Shown: positions 21,231 through 31,679, counted from the first letter of the stretch. The stretch: 64,000 bases of DNA from Arion vulgaris (GCA_020796225.1 CM036761.1:37013928-37077927), one strand, 5' to 3'. Translations and numbers: made by a program. The notes: generated from the sequence alone by a model not told the origin.

Positions 21231-21278
21231 AGATCAAACCCAGTGCAATGAAGTCAATTTTTCGGCTTTATACCTAAA
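21225..21278 (+). mobile_element. SINE-C tail fragment
   Basis: About 50 bp matching the SINE-C 3' end: 'aaacccagtgcaatgaagtcaa' followed by 'ttcggcttta'. Confidence 0.55.
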
Positions 21279-21455
21279 AACGTGCCAGGAGAAATCAGAA
21301 ATAAAATCAACCAAGAACCATTGCCTCCCGAGACTAACAGGATGCCATCACCATCATCATCATCATTAATAATGTATCTTTATAAAACACTTTCAAATAG
21401 ATTCATTCCGATTAGATGGTCACTATGACGTTATTTAATGATGTGTATATATTAG
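21279..21455. repeat. CAT/CATT microsatellite and unassigned sequence
   Basis: A (cat)n run at about 21340-21366, possibly a LINE 3' tail, in otherwise unassigned sequence. Confidence 0.5.
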
Positions 21456-21768
21456 TATAATCAGAGAAATGTCTGGTCAACCACTAGTGACAACTGTTAT
21501 AAGAAAGAGAAGATGGAGATATGTTGGACACACATTGAGAAGAAATGAACAAAGAATATCAAAGCAGGCATTGAAGTGGGATGCAAAGGGTTCAAGAAAG
21601 AGAGAACGAACTAAGGAGACTCTAAACCGAACTTTGCTTAGAAAGGCAAGAAATATCGGTCTCAGTTCCATGGAGAAGATTGAGCAAGTTGTCCGGGATA
21701 TAGTGGTATGGAGAAATTGCTTGCAGGCCCTATGTAACGTATAACGGTACGAGAGGAATTATTATTAT
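21456..21768 (+). mobile_element. LINE-I 3' end, best-preserved copy
   Basis: An open frame of 91 codons (21469-21744) reads through the LINE-I C-terminus: RKRRWRYVGHTLRRNEQRIS, then ALKWDAKGSRKRERTKETL, then SSMEKIEQVVRD and the terminus NCLQALCNV. It ends in an ATT tail. 5'-truncated; no RT core is present. Immediately followed by the mariner-type MITE. Confidence 0.82.
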
Positions 21769-21777
21769 ATAGACGTA

Positions 21778-22034
21778 CAGGGTGTTCAACTTAAAAGCAG
21801 CCCGTGAATGGAGCTAATCTGGCATATATGTTGGAAATGAGAAGGTTCAGTTATGACGTAGTATAGGTCAAAGTTGTGTGACGGTGTGTAATTGTAGTGC
21901 GGGAAGGGGCGATGAACAAATGTGACGTATGACGAGCTAGTCAGAACCGGTTTAAATAGTAAATAAACACAACTCAATGTGTACCTGGCAACTTTCGAAT
22001 TATTAATGGGGCTGCAATTATCTTGAACACCCTG
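21778..22034. mobile_element. Mariner-type MITE, copy 1
   Basis: 257 bp with imperfect terminal inverted repeats of about 26 bp, both starting CAGGGTGTTCAA and ending GCAGCCC, flanked by a TA dinucleotide on each side (21776-21777, 22035-22036). TA duplication and this terminus fit the Tc1/mariner superfamily. No transposase frame is present, so it is non-autonomous. A related copy lies at 60613-60869. Confidence 0.85.
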
Positions 22035-22036
22035 TA

Positions 22037-22887
22037 TAATCAGCCCTTGCTTTTCTTGTCGTTCTCTTCTTCTGCCACTATCGACTGTAATAATAAATAT
22101 AAAACTTTAAAACACTAGATTTTTAAACGTTTCCATTTAACTCTGAATACATACTATTTATTTCTAGTCTAAGTTGTGAGCAATTTCATAAGATGTTGTC
22201 TAACATTATACAATAATACACACACAATACGTTACGTTTAGAATAGTTCGCATCAAAGCTTCAGATATTATTTTCTCAGATCAAAAACACGAAACATAAA
22301 TTCCAGCCACACTAGAAAATGATGACTCGTCTAAGATAAAGATAATAGTAATATTAAAATAAATGACGCATATGCGATTCTAACATTTGACTGTCCTGAG
22401 AGAGCTAACAGAAGATCCAACGTCTTTCTGGATCAATACCGCAAATATTTTCCTTGTCTCCCACGTTTATTAAATGTCTACAAGGGCGACCAGAGGGAGA
22501 ACATCAATCATTTTAGCCAATTTTGTCACAGATCTCTTCTTGTAGCTGCCATGGATATCGGACAAATTTGTTTTAGTGAGCGTCCATTTCTCGACAGTTG
22601 ACCTATCACACAAGGTAAATGAACCTTACGGGAGTATTTTGAGAGCGCTTTTAGACTCAATACAATTCTCGTTGCTTGAATTGCTAACATGGATTTCTTG
22701 TAATGAAAAGACAACAAGTAGCCAGCTGTTTATATTCCACATTTTGTAATTTGAATCTAAAGTAAGATAAGGAAATGGAGGGAAGAGGGTTTATGAATTT
22801 TAGTTCTTCCCCCACGTCGATATTGGATGTGTGGTGTGCTTAAGGGCCCAGTTAAATAGTAGAATAACGTACATCTTCTTCTTCTTC
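22037..22887. other. No recognisable feature
   Basis: Unassigned, moderately AT-rich. A 63-codon minus-strand frame (22526-22717) has no known motif. Confidence 0.4.
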
Positions 22888-23757
22888 TTTACGATCGCTA
22901 TTTTGATGATTTATACCGTTAGATGTGTTATTATGATGAAGTCGACTGTTGTCTGGAGCTTATCTCTGGTACCATGTAGTTTTGATGATTATACCGTTAG
23001 ATGTGTTCTTATGATGAAGTCGACTGTTGTCTGGAGCTTATCTCTGGTACCATGTAGTTTTGATGATTATACTTGATGCGTTCTTATGATGAATCGACTG
23101 TTGTCTGCTCTCTCTGGTGCCATGTAGTTTTGATGATTATACCGTTAGATGCGTTCTTATGATGAAGTCGACTGTTGTCTGGAGCTCATCTCTGGTGCCA
23201 TGTAGTTTTGATGATTATACCGTTAGATGTGTTCTTATGATGAAGTCGACTGTTGTCTGGAGCTCATCTCTGGTGCCATGTAGTTTTGATGATTATACCG
23301 TTAGATGTGTTCTTATGATGAAGTCGACTGTTGTCTGGAGCTTATCTCTAGTGCCATGTAGTTTTGATGATTATATCGTTAGACGCGTTCTTATGATGAA
23401 GTTGACTGTTGTCTGGAGCTCATCTCTGGTGCCATGTAGTTTTGATGATTATACCGTTAGATGTGTTCTTATGATGAAGTCGACTGTTGTCTGGTGCTCA
23501 TCTCTGGTACCATGTAGTTTTAATAATTATACCGTTAGATGCGTTCTTATGATGAAGTCGACTGTTGTCTGGAGCTCATCTCTGGTGTCATGTAGTTTTG
23601 ATGATTATACCGTTAGATGCGTTCTTATGATGAAGTCGACTGTTGTCTGGAGCTCATCTCTAGTGCCATGTAGTTTTGATGATTATACCGTTAGATGCGT
23701 TCTTATGATGAAGTCGACTGTTGTCTGGAGCTCATCTCTGGTGTCATGTAGATTTGA
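22888..23757. repeat. 78-bp minisatellite, open in one frame
   Basis: About eleven units of 78 bp with ttttgatgattataccgtta, gtgttcttatgatgaagtcg and ctgttgtctggagctcatct. Because 78 is a multiple of 3, the plus frame stays open (82 and 219 codons) and yields a 26-residue repeat containing CSFDDYTVR and VLMMKSTVVW. The frame breaks once near 23075-23115. No promoter, splice site or domain supports expression. Each full unit carries GTCGAC. Confidence 0.93.
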
Positions 23758-23761
23758 ATGT

Positions 23762-24240
23762 AGTGTTGGGTTGTAGGGCCAGCATTCATTTCTAGGGAGG
23801 ACATACAAGGGGCAGTCAGTCTTGCATGACATGTTTTGTGGTTTGCTCAGCGGTGCCACAGGAGGGATGGGGACAATCGTAGCCTGTGTAGGTGTTTGTT
23901 CAGTCTGTTATGTCCTATCCTGAGTCGGAAGATGATAGTCTGTCCTTGTCTGTCAAGTGTGTGGTAGTCATCGTTGTATAGTTTAGGTTCTTTTCTGAAG
24001 TCCATGGTAGCTCTTTTTTTTTCAAAGTAAGGAATTTCGTTTTCTACTTGTTCACATTCTGCTACCTTTTTTGCTAGTTTGTCTGCCTTCTCGTTACCTG
24101 GCACACCACAGTGTGAAAGTCCCATTGGAGTGTAACTCTCTTGTTGGCAGAAATCTTGCTGAGCTCCTCTCTCAGGGTTGGGAGTTTACTCTGGAGGGTC
24201 AGCAGAACGGATAGTGAATCTGTGGAAAAAAACCACTTGT
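23762..24240 (-). mobile_element. RNase H domain fragment of a LINE (LINE-X)
   Basis: On the minus strand the conceptual order is TDSLSVLLTLQSKL (RNase H catalytic Asp), then HCGVPGNEKADKLAKK (the His and Asp of the last motif). An amphipathic linker follows, then QTIIFRLRIGHNRLNKHLHR and a CGTAEQTTKHVMQDCPLY segment with Cys/His spacing. This organisation is seen in RNase-H-bearing LINEs of the I/Jockey group. A frameshift separates the first and second blocks; 23847-24125 is the cleanest frame. The 3' end abuts the 78-bp array. Confidence 0.8.
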
Positions 24241-24486
24241 TGGCAGTCAGTGTTGGTGTTGTTGATCATGATTGATAACGTACATAACACTCTTGAGGAA
24301 ACTAACACACGGATCACAAACAGTGATTAATTAACAAGCAGTTGTTGAAGAAGAAAAACAAAGAAGAAGTTCTTCCTAAAGCGTGGTTCCTCTCACAATA
24401 TTTATGGAAGACAAAAATTGTCAAATAAATATATTTCTACATTTTTGTATTCCAACTGTAATATAGAGCTGTAACGAAAACGTCTA
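24241..24486. other. No recognisable feature
   Basis: Unassigned AT-rich spacer. Confidence 0.4.
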
Positions 24487-24705
24487 AGGCTAATGAGTTG
24501 ACTTCATTGCACCAGATTTTACCCCATATTGCTCAGTCCCTCTCCGCAGAAATGATACTTCCTCTGCCTAAAGTATTGCACAAAACACGAACTCCGTAGC
24601 TCCGTCAACACTCTTAGGGGTCTCTGAAAATATATACTCGTGAACAGAACAACGCGACCGGCGGATTCGAACAAACGACTTTCGAAAAGCAAAGCGCGGA
24701 CAGTG
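24487..24705 (-). mobile_element. SINE-C copy ending in a GTA/GCA microsatellite
   Basis: Antisense SINE-C nearly to the head: 'gttgacttcattgcaccag', 'aactccgtagctccgtcaac', 'ctcttaggggtctctgaaaa', 'ggcggattcgaac' (complement of the B box). The head runs directly into the trinucleotide array. Confidence 0.78.
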
Positions 24706-24900
24706 ACAATGGCAATAGTAGCAGTAACAGTAGTTGTAGAAATAGTGTCAGCAGTAGTAGTATTAGTAACAGTAGTAGTGGTAGTAGTAGTAGTAGTACT
24801 AGTGGTTGTAGTAACAGCAGTGGCATGGACAGTAGTAGTAGAAAATGTAGCAGTAGTAGTAGTGGCAGTAACACTGCCACAGCAGTTACAGTGGTTGTGG
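24706..24900. repeat. GTA/GCA trinucleotide microsatellite
   Basis: Imperfect (gta)n/(gca)n with aca interruptions; low-complexity valine- or leucine-rich frames on both strands are artefacts. Confidence 0.92.
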
Positions 24901-25054
24901 TTTTCAAGAACACGTGCAAACATTGTAAAATTTTTGTTGCACTTGACAATATTTATCCAATGTAGTGAAGAGTTCATTTAGCCAAATTACAGGCAGCTAG
25001 ATTTGCGCTACAATTGACTGCCTTCAACCTTATATCTGCAGTTAAGTAGGGGAC

Positions 25055-25242
25055 TTTGTTTAGTCTTTTTGTCTCCAATCAACATGTGGACTGTGTTTAG
25101 TCTGATGTCTCCAATCAACATGTGGACTGTGTTTAGTCTGATGTCTCCAATCAACATGTGGACTGTGTTTAGTCTGATGTCTCCAATCAACATTTGGACT
25201 ATGTTTATTCTGATGTCTCCAATCGACAGAAGGTTTATTCAG
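25055..25242. repeat. 36-bp minisatellite
   Basis: Five units containing tctgatgtctccaatcaaca and tgtggactgtgtttag, period 36 bp, therefore open in several frames. Confidence 0.9.
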
Positions 25243-26129
25243 TTTGTTTATGTCAGTCAACTGAAGATGGGTCACGGACTCCCGTGTTAAATGGAAGTTC
25301 TGTGATCGTTACTGGAAATACTGTGTACATCGTTGACACTTTTAGCCAAAGTCTAGCGTACTTAAGGGGACCGTACACTCATGAGAACGTCCTCAGTGCA
25401 AAGCTATTGAATCTTTTCAATTTTACAGTTTAACACAGATTTTCTCTATAAATAATAGGTTGGGTTTCATACCGATATTGAATTCTAAATGTATTAATTT
25501 TGTTTTCGATCGTCAGCTAGCATGCTTTTGTGTATTTGTGTTAATAAGTGCAGGCGCAAACTGAATGAAAGCATTTGGAGAGTTGCGAGGGGCATGGGGT
25601 ATGTTACCAGATGGAATATCATTCCTTTCTGGGTGGTCTAGTAAATTAATGACATGCACGTGAATATAATAGGGTCATGGGTTCGGTCGACTTTCAGCTT
25701 TCTCAGTGTAATTTTGACCTTAGTTTTTCTGTGTTTTTCGTTTTTGTCTTGTTAAATATCACCATTTACTGCGCAAGAAATCCCCCATGTAGTTTCTGGT
25801 TAGTGAAGAATAGAACCAGTCGCTTCTCTCTCATCTCGTAAACGGTGATTGATAGGGGTTGTGATGGGATAAGCAACCCAATACTGTAAACAAAAGCAAA
25901 CAGCTACAGAAACAGAGAATACCCAAAACTGGTCATCAAAACTAAGTTCCAATTTGATGTCTCTGCCTTATGTTTCATTAGGTTAATGGTTACTAAACTA
26001 TTATAGACATGCACTTCGATCAGACCCATAGGTGCGCAGTCTCCCCTAACATATGTCAAAGATTATGCTTAAGGACGGTCCCTGTGACTCGCCAGTTTAA
26101 CACACGCCTCTCTTTGTCCTTCAAGCACC
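25243..26129. other. No recognisable feature
   Basis: Longest quiet stretch in this part of the window. No gene, repeat copy or array is recognised. Confidence 0.4.
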
Positions 26130-26142
26130 CATCTTTACTTGT

Positions 26143-26382
26143 GAAATGAAAATCGTGGCATATCCTAAAGGACGTAGCCATCAACCACAGTAAACTAATC
26201 GTTGATTTTTTCTAGGCACCACTTATACGTTCAGTAGTTTGTCATTGCTTTAGGAACGGTGAGGTCTATATTTACATTTTTGTAAAAATTCTATGGAAAC
26301 GAATTCTTGCCCAACGTGGGTTTGAACCAGGTACGCTTGGGTTCGTGATCGAGCTCACTACCGCTTGAGCTACAGACGCTCA
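26143..26382 (-). mobile_element. SINE-E, complete copy with 13-bp target duplication
   Basis: 240 bp on the minus strand. Head gtgagcgtctgtagctcaag then A box tagctcaagcgg, B box ctggttcaaacccacg; body with the central block shared with SINE-D (gttcagtagtttgtcattgc in complement orientation); tail with ggcatatcctaaaggacg. Flanked by catctttacttgt at 26130-26142 and 26383-26395. Confidence 0.9.
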
Positions 26383-26395
26383 CATCTTTACTTGT

Positions 26396-26739
26396 ACAAC
26401 GTGTAATTTCATACTTCTTAAATCACTGGATTGATTCAACAAAAATGTTAGCGTCGTCATCCAACAGTAGTTTGCCAAGAGATCTAAATCATCCCCTTTC
26501 TCCATCCTGAACTCCCTAACAATCGGTGATTTCGATGCAAGCTTGGCCTCTCGTTTCCGCCAACACCCTCATGTCCAGGACAGTAGATCAGTGTGCGTAG
26601 TTTAGAGACCATCATTTTAAAAATCATAGGATGAGACCATCATATTTAATTTGCATGAGGAGAGCTGATGATGACCACGTGAGAGATAGAAGAATAGATA
26701 AACTACAACAATAAGTAAAATAATTTGACATAAATACAG
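26396..26739. other. No recognisable feature
   Basis: Unassigned; nothing recognised. Confidence 0.35.
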
Positions 26740-27200
26740 TCTTTCTTTCTTTCTTTTGTCCTTCTCTGCTTTTTGCCGCTAGGCGTAGCAGGTTTAACTG
26801 ATGATCGGTTTTCGAGATAATGCACGCTCGGTCGCTTGATATGGTGTGGTATTGTGGAGTTTTAAGATGTCTGTAACTCCATCAACCCATCTTTTTCTTG
26901 GTCTGCCCTTTCCTCTTGATGATTCCATTTTCAGGTTGTACGCTCTTGCAACTGGTGTATTCGGGTTCATTCTGACCAAGTGGCCAAACCATTTGAGTCT
27001 CTGTTTTTCAATAAATCTAATAGAAGGTGTTGTTCCGACTGTTCTTCTAATTTCCTCATTTCTTATATGGTCTCTTCTTGTTTTATTTACTGCTTTCCTC
27101 AGGCATCTCATTTCACATGTGGTAATTTTCCTTTCTTGTTCTTTTGTCAGTGTCCATGTTTGGCTCTGTAGCACAGTGTTGGTATAAAGATTGCATTTAT
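26740..27200 (-). mobile_element. LINE-III 3' part
   Basis: A 126-codon minus frame (26794-27174): WTLTKEQERKITTCEMRCLR, KAVNKTRRDHIRNEEIRR, LKWFGHLVRMN, then ESSRGKGRPRKRWVDGVTDI and the terminus ALSRKPIIS. In complement, the (cttt)n at 26741-26756 is its 3' GAAA-type tail. 5'-truncated after the RT core. Its 5' end is part of the 119-bp tandem array to the right. Confidence 0.85.
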
Positions 27201-28085
27201 AATCTGTCTACTACAGTAGGAGACATCAATGAGCTTCAATAAATTAACTTTACTGGGTCTAAAACCGAAGTCCATGTTTGGCTCTGGTAGCACAGTGTTG
27301 GTATAAAGATTGCATTTATAATCTGTCTACTACAGTAGGAGACATCAATGAGCTTCAATAAATTAACTTTACTGGGTCTAAAACCGAAGTCCATGTTTGG
27401 CTCTGGTAGCACAGTGTTGGTATAAAGATTGCATTTATAATCTGTCTACTACAGTAGGAGACATCAATGAGCTTCAATAAATTAACTTTACTGGGTCTAA
27501 AACCGAAGTCCATGTTTGGCTCTGGTAGCACAGTGTTGGTATAAAGATTGCATTTATAATCTGTCTACTACAGTAGGAGACATCAATGAGCTTCAATAAA
27601 TTAACTTTACTGGGTCTAAAACCGAAGTCCATGTTTGGCTCTGGTAGCACAGTGTTGGTATAAAGATTGCATTTATAATCTGTCTACTACAGTAGGAGAC
27701 ATCAATGAGCTTCAATAAATTAACTTTACTGGGTCTAAAACCGAAGTCCATGTTTGGCTCTGGTAGCACAGTGTTGGTATAAAGATTGCATTTATAATCT
27801 GTCTACCAGTAGGAGACATCATTGAGCTTCAATAAATTCTTACTGGGTCTAAATCCGAAGTCCATGTTTGCTCTGGTAGCACAGTGTTGTATAAGTTGCA
27901 TTTATAATCTGTCTACCAGTAGGAGACATCAATGACTTCAATATAATTTTCTGGTCTTAACGAAGTCCATGTTTGGCTCTGGTAGCACAGTGTTGGTATA
28001 AAGATTGCATTTATAATCTGTCTACTACAGTAGGAGACATCAATGAGCTTGAATAAATTAACTTTACTGGGTCTAAAACCGAAGG
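27152..28085. repeat. 119-bp tandem array between LINE-III and SINE-C
   Basis: Eight units with starts near 27152, 27271, 27390, 27509, 27628, 27747, 27862 and 27967. The first five intervals are exactly 119 bp and those units are virtually identical. Each unit combines LINE-III sequence (tccatgtttggctctg) with 'gagacatcaatgagcttcaa' and a piece ending aaaaccgaag, which is the SINE-C tail in complement. The last units have several deletions. Confidence 0.93.
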
Positions 28086-28250
28086 ATTGACTTCATTGCG
28101 CCGGGTTTTACCCCATATGGCTCGGTTCATCTCCACAAAAATCGCACACCAACTGCCGAGAGTATTGCACCTAACACGCACTCCGTAGCTCCGGCAACAA
28201 TCCTAGTAAGGCAAACGCATAGCAAAGACGTATCACTTAGACACAGAGAC
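28075..28250 (-). mobile_element. SINE-C copy, decayed head
   Basis: Antisense SINE-C: 'ccgaaggattgacttcattg', 'ccccatatggctcggtt', 'actccgtagctccggcaaca'; the head survives as 'aaagacgtatcacttagacacagagacc'-like sequence. Its tail is the right edge of the 119-bp array. Confidence 0.75.
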
Positions 28251-28374
28251 CCCAATAAATCAACTTTATCAAGTACGAACATAAAACTAGAACGAAAAAG
28301 ATACAAGAAAAAAACGTGCGCTGGATCATAAACTAATATTACTAATTACGAAGATGCGATTTAAAACAGCTACG
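28251..28374. other. No recognisable feature
   Basis: Short unassigned AT-rich spacer. Confidence 0.35.
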
Positions 28375-28480
28375 AAATTTAATGAGAGAGGTAAGAAATA
28401 TTTTATACTCAATTCCGTACAAGAGAATGAGCGAGTTGCCCAGGATAGAGAGGCATAGAGAAATTACTTGAAAAATGCTG
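28375..28480 (+). mobile_element. LINE-I 3' fragment, diverged
   Basis: Resembles the LINE-I terminus: 'gagaggtaagaaata', 'gagcgagttgcccaggatag', 'gagaaattacttg'. About 100 bp. Confidence 0.55.
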
Positions 28481-28589
28481 CTACTGCTACATACACTGAT
28501 TAATTTATCTTTGCTCTTACTATTTAAGCTACTACTACACACTGATAAATAGATTACTACTGTTATTAAAGGAGAGGGAAAGAGGTTCA

Positions 28590-28800
28590 GCAGTTTGCTG
28601 TGCGTTCTAAAGGTCGTGGGTTTGCGTTCGGATCGCATCCTTGGGTTCACTAGTTTCCTCTGGAGATTCATTAAGATTGCTGCTGGAGTTACGGAGCTCG
28701 TGCTTTGTGCAGTACTCTTGCAGGTGTCGTGTCATTGAGTAACCGTGGCGTATGGCGAAACCTGGTGCAATGAAGCCAGTACTTCGCCTTTAGACTTCTA
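28590..28800 (+). mobile_element. SINE-C copy, diverged
   Basis: 'ttctaaaggtcgtgggttt', 'gctgctggagttacggagct', 'cgtgctttgtgcagtactct' and 'ggtgcaatgaagcc' follow SINE-C order with many differences, so this is an old copy. Confidence 0.65.
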
Positions 28801-29189
28801 TTTTTAAAACTATTAATAAATAAGCTACAACTAGACACTTTGATTAAACTATTACTGGCGTCCAAGTACAAATTTAAACAAAATAAATTTATTCCTTTCA
28901 GTGACAGTGAAAATTACAAGTTAAAAGCGTCAGTTTAACTGTAGCAATTTCACAGCACTTCAGACACCACACGTAGAAAACGGTCACGAAAAAAAGGAAT
29001 TACAAACAGGAACAAACTCAATATATCTGACCGAGATCACTGATAACAAAGTTGAAAAAACGATGCACTTATGACTACGTGGCGTGGTAATTCTGAGACT
29101 CAAGCCAGGTTGAGCCAAAACATTTCAGTGTGCTCCGTCGGTACTCCATCGGACTACATAATACATTTATTCTTTATTTGGAGATTTAA
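28801..29189. other. No recognisable feature
   Basis: Unassigned AT-rich sequence. Confidence 0.4.
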
Positions 29190-29280
29190 CTTACAAGTAT
29201 CTCTGAAGTCGGAATAAGTTTTGCCTGAATGGCCAGTAACACTGGTGATATTTGTGCAAGAATCAGTCAGGTGTATCTTA
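29190..29280 (+). repeat. RG dispersed repeat, partial copy
   Basis: Resembles 57355-57450: 'tctctgaagtcgga', 'ttgcctg-a-tggc', 'caagaatcagtcag'. Diverged; family identity unknown. Confidence 0.45.
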
Positions 29281-29392
29281 TTATTCGTCATGTCTACGTA
29301 TGAATTATGAATTCATTGCGGGCGAAGAAAACAACTGACTGACAGAACTTAATTAACATAATAAATTATAATAATTACAGTTGACGAGCAAT

Positions 29393-29585
29393 TTATTGGA
29401 AAACCGCAAGAAAAAGGAAAAGGGAACAGCCTAAACCGACCTCTAGACGTAGTCTTCTTGAAAAACTGAAGGATGCTGGACTATCCTGGAAATCCATAAC
29501 GATAACAGTCCGAGACCTGGGAAGGTGATAAACAACTGTCGAGGCTCTATCCTGCACGAGGAGCGGAGAGGAATAAATCAAGTCA
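29393..29585 (+). mobile_element. LINE C-terminal fragment (LINE-XII)
   Basis: A plus-strand reading gives a basic segment followed by RRSLLEKLKDAGLSWKSI, a VRDLGRW-like block and the terminus TTVEALSCTRSGEE then stop. This is the familiar end of LINE proteins (basic, then a W, then a RDR-W-like block, then a short Cys-containing tail). One frameshift lies near 29515-29530. Confidence 0.65.
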
Positions 29586-29616
29586 TAGATAGCAGGTATG
29601 TATTTCAAACCAGAAA

Positions 29617-29895
29617 TGCCTGTGTGATACCGGGGTCCACAAGGAAGCAAAGAATAGTACCACTGCAACCTGCAATGCATGCGATTAGAGGCGACTGATG
29701 TAGGTACCCTAATGACGCTACCCTAGTAAATTAAAAAACAGCGCAGAAATCGGATGTGCTGACCTACTTGTAAGCGCATAACTGGCATAACGTACACTCG
29801 CTCTTAGGGTCAGATCATATACAAATCACACAGATTGGTTGACAAGTGGTCGACATGGAGGGTTTGAAGTAGAAAAAGAAGAAAAAGAAAAAGAA
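29617..29895 (+). mobile_element. R1 repeat, copy 5, with GAA-rich tail
   Basis: Sense R1 from 'ggggtccacaaggaagcaaa' to 'ggttgacaagtggtcgacat', followed by a long gaaaaagaag tail (29870-29900). This copy shows the tail best. Confidence 0.8.
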
Positions 29896-30290
29896 GAAAA
29901 CATAAAAGATAAGTGGAAAAAAAATGTGTGTTTGACTTGGAAGTTGGTTAAACAAGACATATGTGACTCTTCCAATAGTGTATACAAATGAGTAACGTTC
30001 GAAAATTGAACCCTTATTAATCAATCGGATCAATAACTCTCAATTTGCTTAAATCTATATACTAGATCTCTTTCAAAGCGTAGGGACAGGGACAACCGTC
30101 GGTGATCAGTAAATTTATCCTGCCTCTGTCTGACCAGAGTAACCATTTCTGATATGGACATTTTTGTCCCTATAGCGGTTTGTTTATTCTGTTGTTTAAA
30201 CAGCAACGATTTTTTTTAAATACTATTTTTATATTAAATGTGGAAGGAATCAGATTTTTTCTGCATTCTCATAGCTCATTTCCTTTTAGT
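29896..30290. other. No recognisable feature
   Basis: Unassigned; nothing recognised. Confidence 0.4.
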
Positions 30291-30301
30291 ACAATATTCA
30301 G

Positions 30302-30551
30302 GGTGGCGTCTGTGACTTAGCGGTTAATGACTCGTGCTATTAACACAGACGTTCTGAGTTCGAATCACGCTGCGGACTGTTTGGTTGCAAATTGTTTGCG
30401 TGGATTTTAACAAAGGACGATGGCACCACCCGTTCAGAAAGCAATGGCAAACTACTGTACGTAATAATGCCTAGAAAAATCACAAACAGCGTTAAAAGCT
30501 GGGATTGATTCGCAAAGTCCTGTAAAGGATATGCAATTAACTTTAACTTTA
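30302..30551 (+). mobile_element. SINE-D, complete copy with 11-bp target duplication
   Basis: 250 bp. Head ggtggcgtctgtgacttagc with A-box-like tgacttagcgg and B box gagttcgaatcac; body with the central block shared with SINE-E; tail 'aaagtcctgtaaaggatatg' then caattaactttaacttt. Flanked by acaatattcag at 30291-30301 and 30552-30562. Confidence 0.9.
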
Positions 30552-30562
30552 ACAATATTCAG

Positions 30563-30845
30563 ACTGTATTTTATTTTATTTTTTTACAAATTTGTTTCAC
30601 ATTTTAATTAAAATATATGACGATATTTTTAATGAAAAAATACGATCTACTTTTTCCTGATCATGCCTGACTACAACCAATGAAGTTTTTTCGAATTTTT
30701 TTTAGATTTTATTTTAACCCTTTCACTCCGTTATTTGTTTCCATCTCTGAACGCATTTATATTGCAATGCTTACTGAAATAATCCAGTATACTGGCTTTG
30801 TGTCATCTTAACAAATACTGAGAGCAAGTATATCAGCTTCGAAGG
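30563..30845. other. No recognisable feature
   Basis: Unassigned AT-rich sequence. Confidence 0.35.
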
Positions 30846-31400
30846 ACAAATGGGTTAAAGTAGAATAAGTCTCTCAATTTCTCTCTCTCATAGGCCAGAT
30901 GTCCCGCCTCTGCAGCCGTCATTTTCAAACCATCAGTTTCATCCTTAATCCATCTTCTCCGTGGTCTTCCTCGTCTCCTCTTTGCCGGTATGCCTTCTTC
31001 CATGAAGATCTTTTCCAGCCCTTCTTGTCTTTTTATATGTCCAAAATATTTCAATTTTCTCTTTCTTATTTGTAGTATTAGCCAGTTTTCTTTGATTTTG
31101 AGTTCTTTCTGGATAGATCTATTTGTTCTCTTCTCTGTACATGATATACGGTGAACTCTTCTGTAACACTTATATTCAAAAGCGCTTATATGTTTTTCCA
31201 CTTCCTTGTTAAGTGTCCATGCTTCACATCCACACGTTGCCACTGGGAATATGCACGCTTTTAGTATTCTGAACTTTGTTTTCCTATCAGTTACGCTCCA
31301 TACTGTTTTCAGTTGTTTAATTTTGTGTAAAGTAATGTTTGTTCTTCTTTTAATTTCCTTCATTCCATTTCCATCTAAAACACTTGTTATTGGGGGATTT
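30846..31400 (-). mobile_element. LINE-V 3' part with a 208-codon open frame
   Basis: The longest uninterrupted LINE frame in the window (30833-31459, minus). Order: KFRILKACIFPVATCGCEAW (end of RT thumb), EKHISAFEYKCYRRVHRI, an LKIKENW helix, LKYFGHIKRQEGLEK, then PAKRRRGRPRRRWI and a MTAAEAGHLAYERE terminus. RT catalytic motifs lie upstream and are missing. The host of the first ~20 codons is probably flanking DNA. Openness suggests this is a comparatively recent insertion. Confidence 0.85.
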
Positions 31401-31679
31401 TTAAAATGAATTATCACCAAACACGCACAAAAAATTGTAGAAGGAGAAAAAAATATCAAAATAAAGCAACAACAAATTGTAAAAATATATCACAGATAAA
31501 AGAAGAGATATTTCTTTCTTTTGTTCGTCCATTCAAGCTATCTCTCTGAATGTGACAGCACCATATTACATCAGTGTCACGGTTGATCTCTGCGGCTAAT
31601 ACGAGGAACGAGTCTGGTATTTGCTGTTTTTCTGAAAACCAAACGAATCCTAAAACAATTGTCATTCCCTACTCCCACT
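31401..31679. other. No recognisable feature
   Basis: Unassigned sequence. Confidence 0.35.

Noticed and set aside
22526..22717. 63-codon minus-strand frame as a host exon
   Set aside because: No motif or exon structure; nothing distinguishes it from chance.
30302..30375. A functional tRNA gene
   Set aside because: It is the tRNA-like head of SINE-D, which carries its own body, tail and target duplication.
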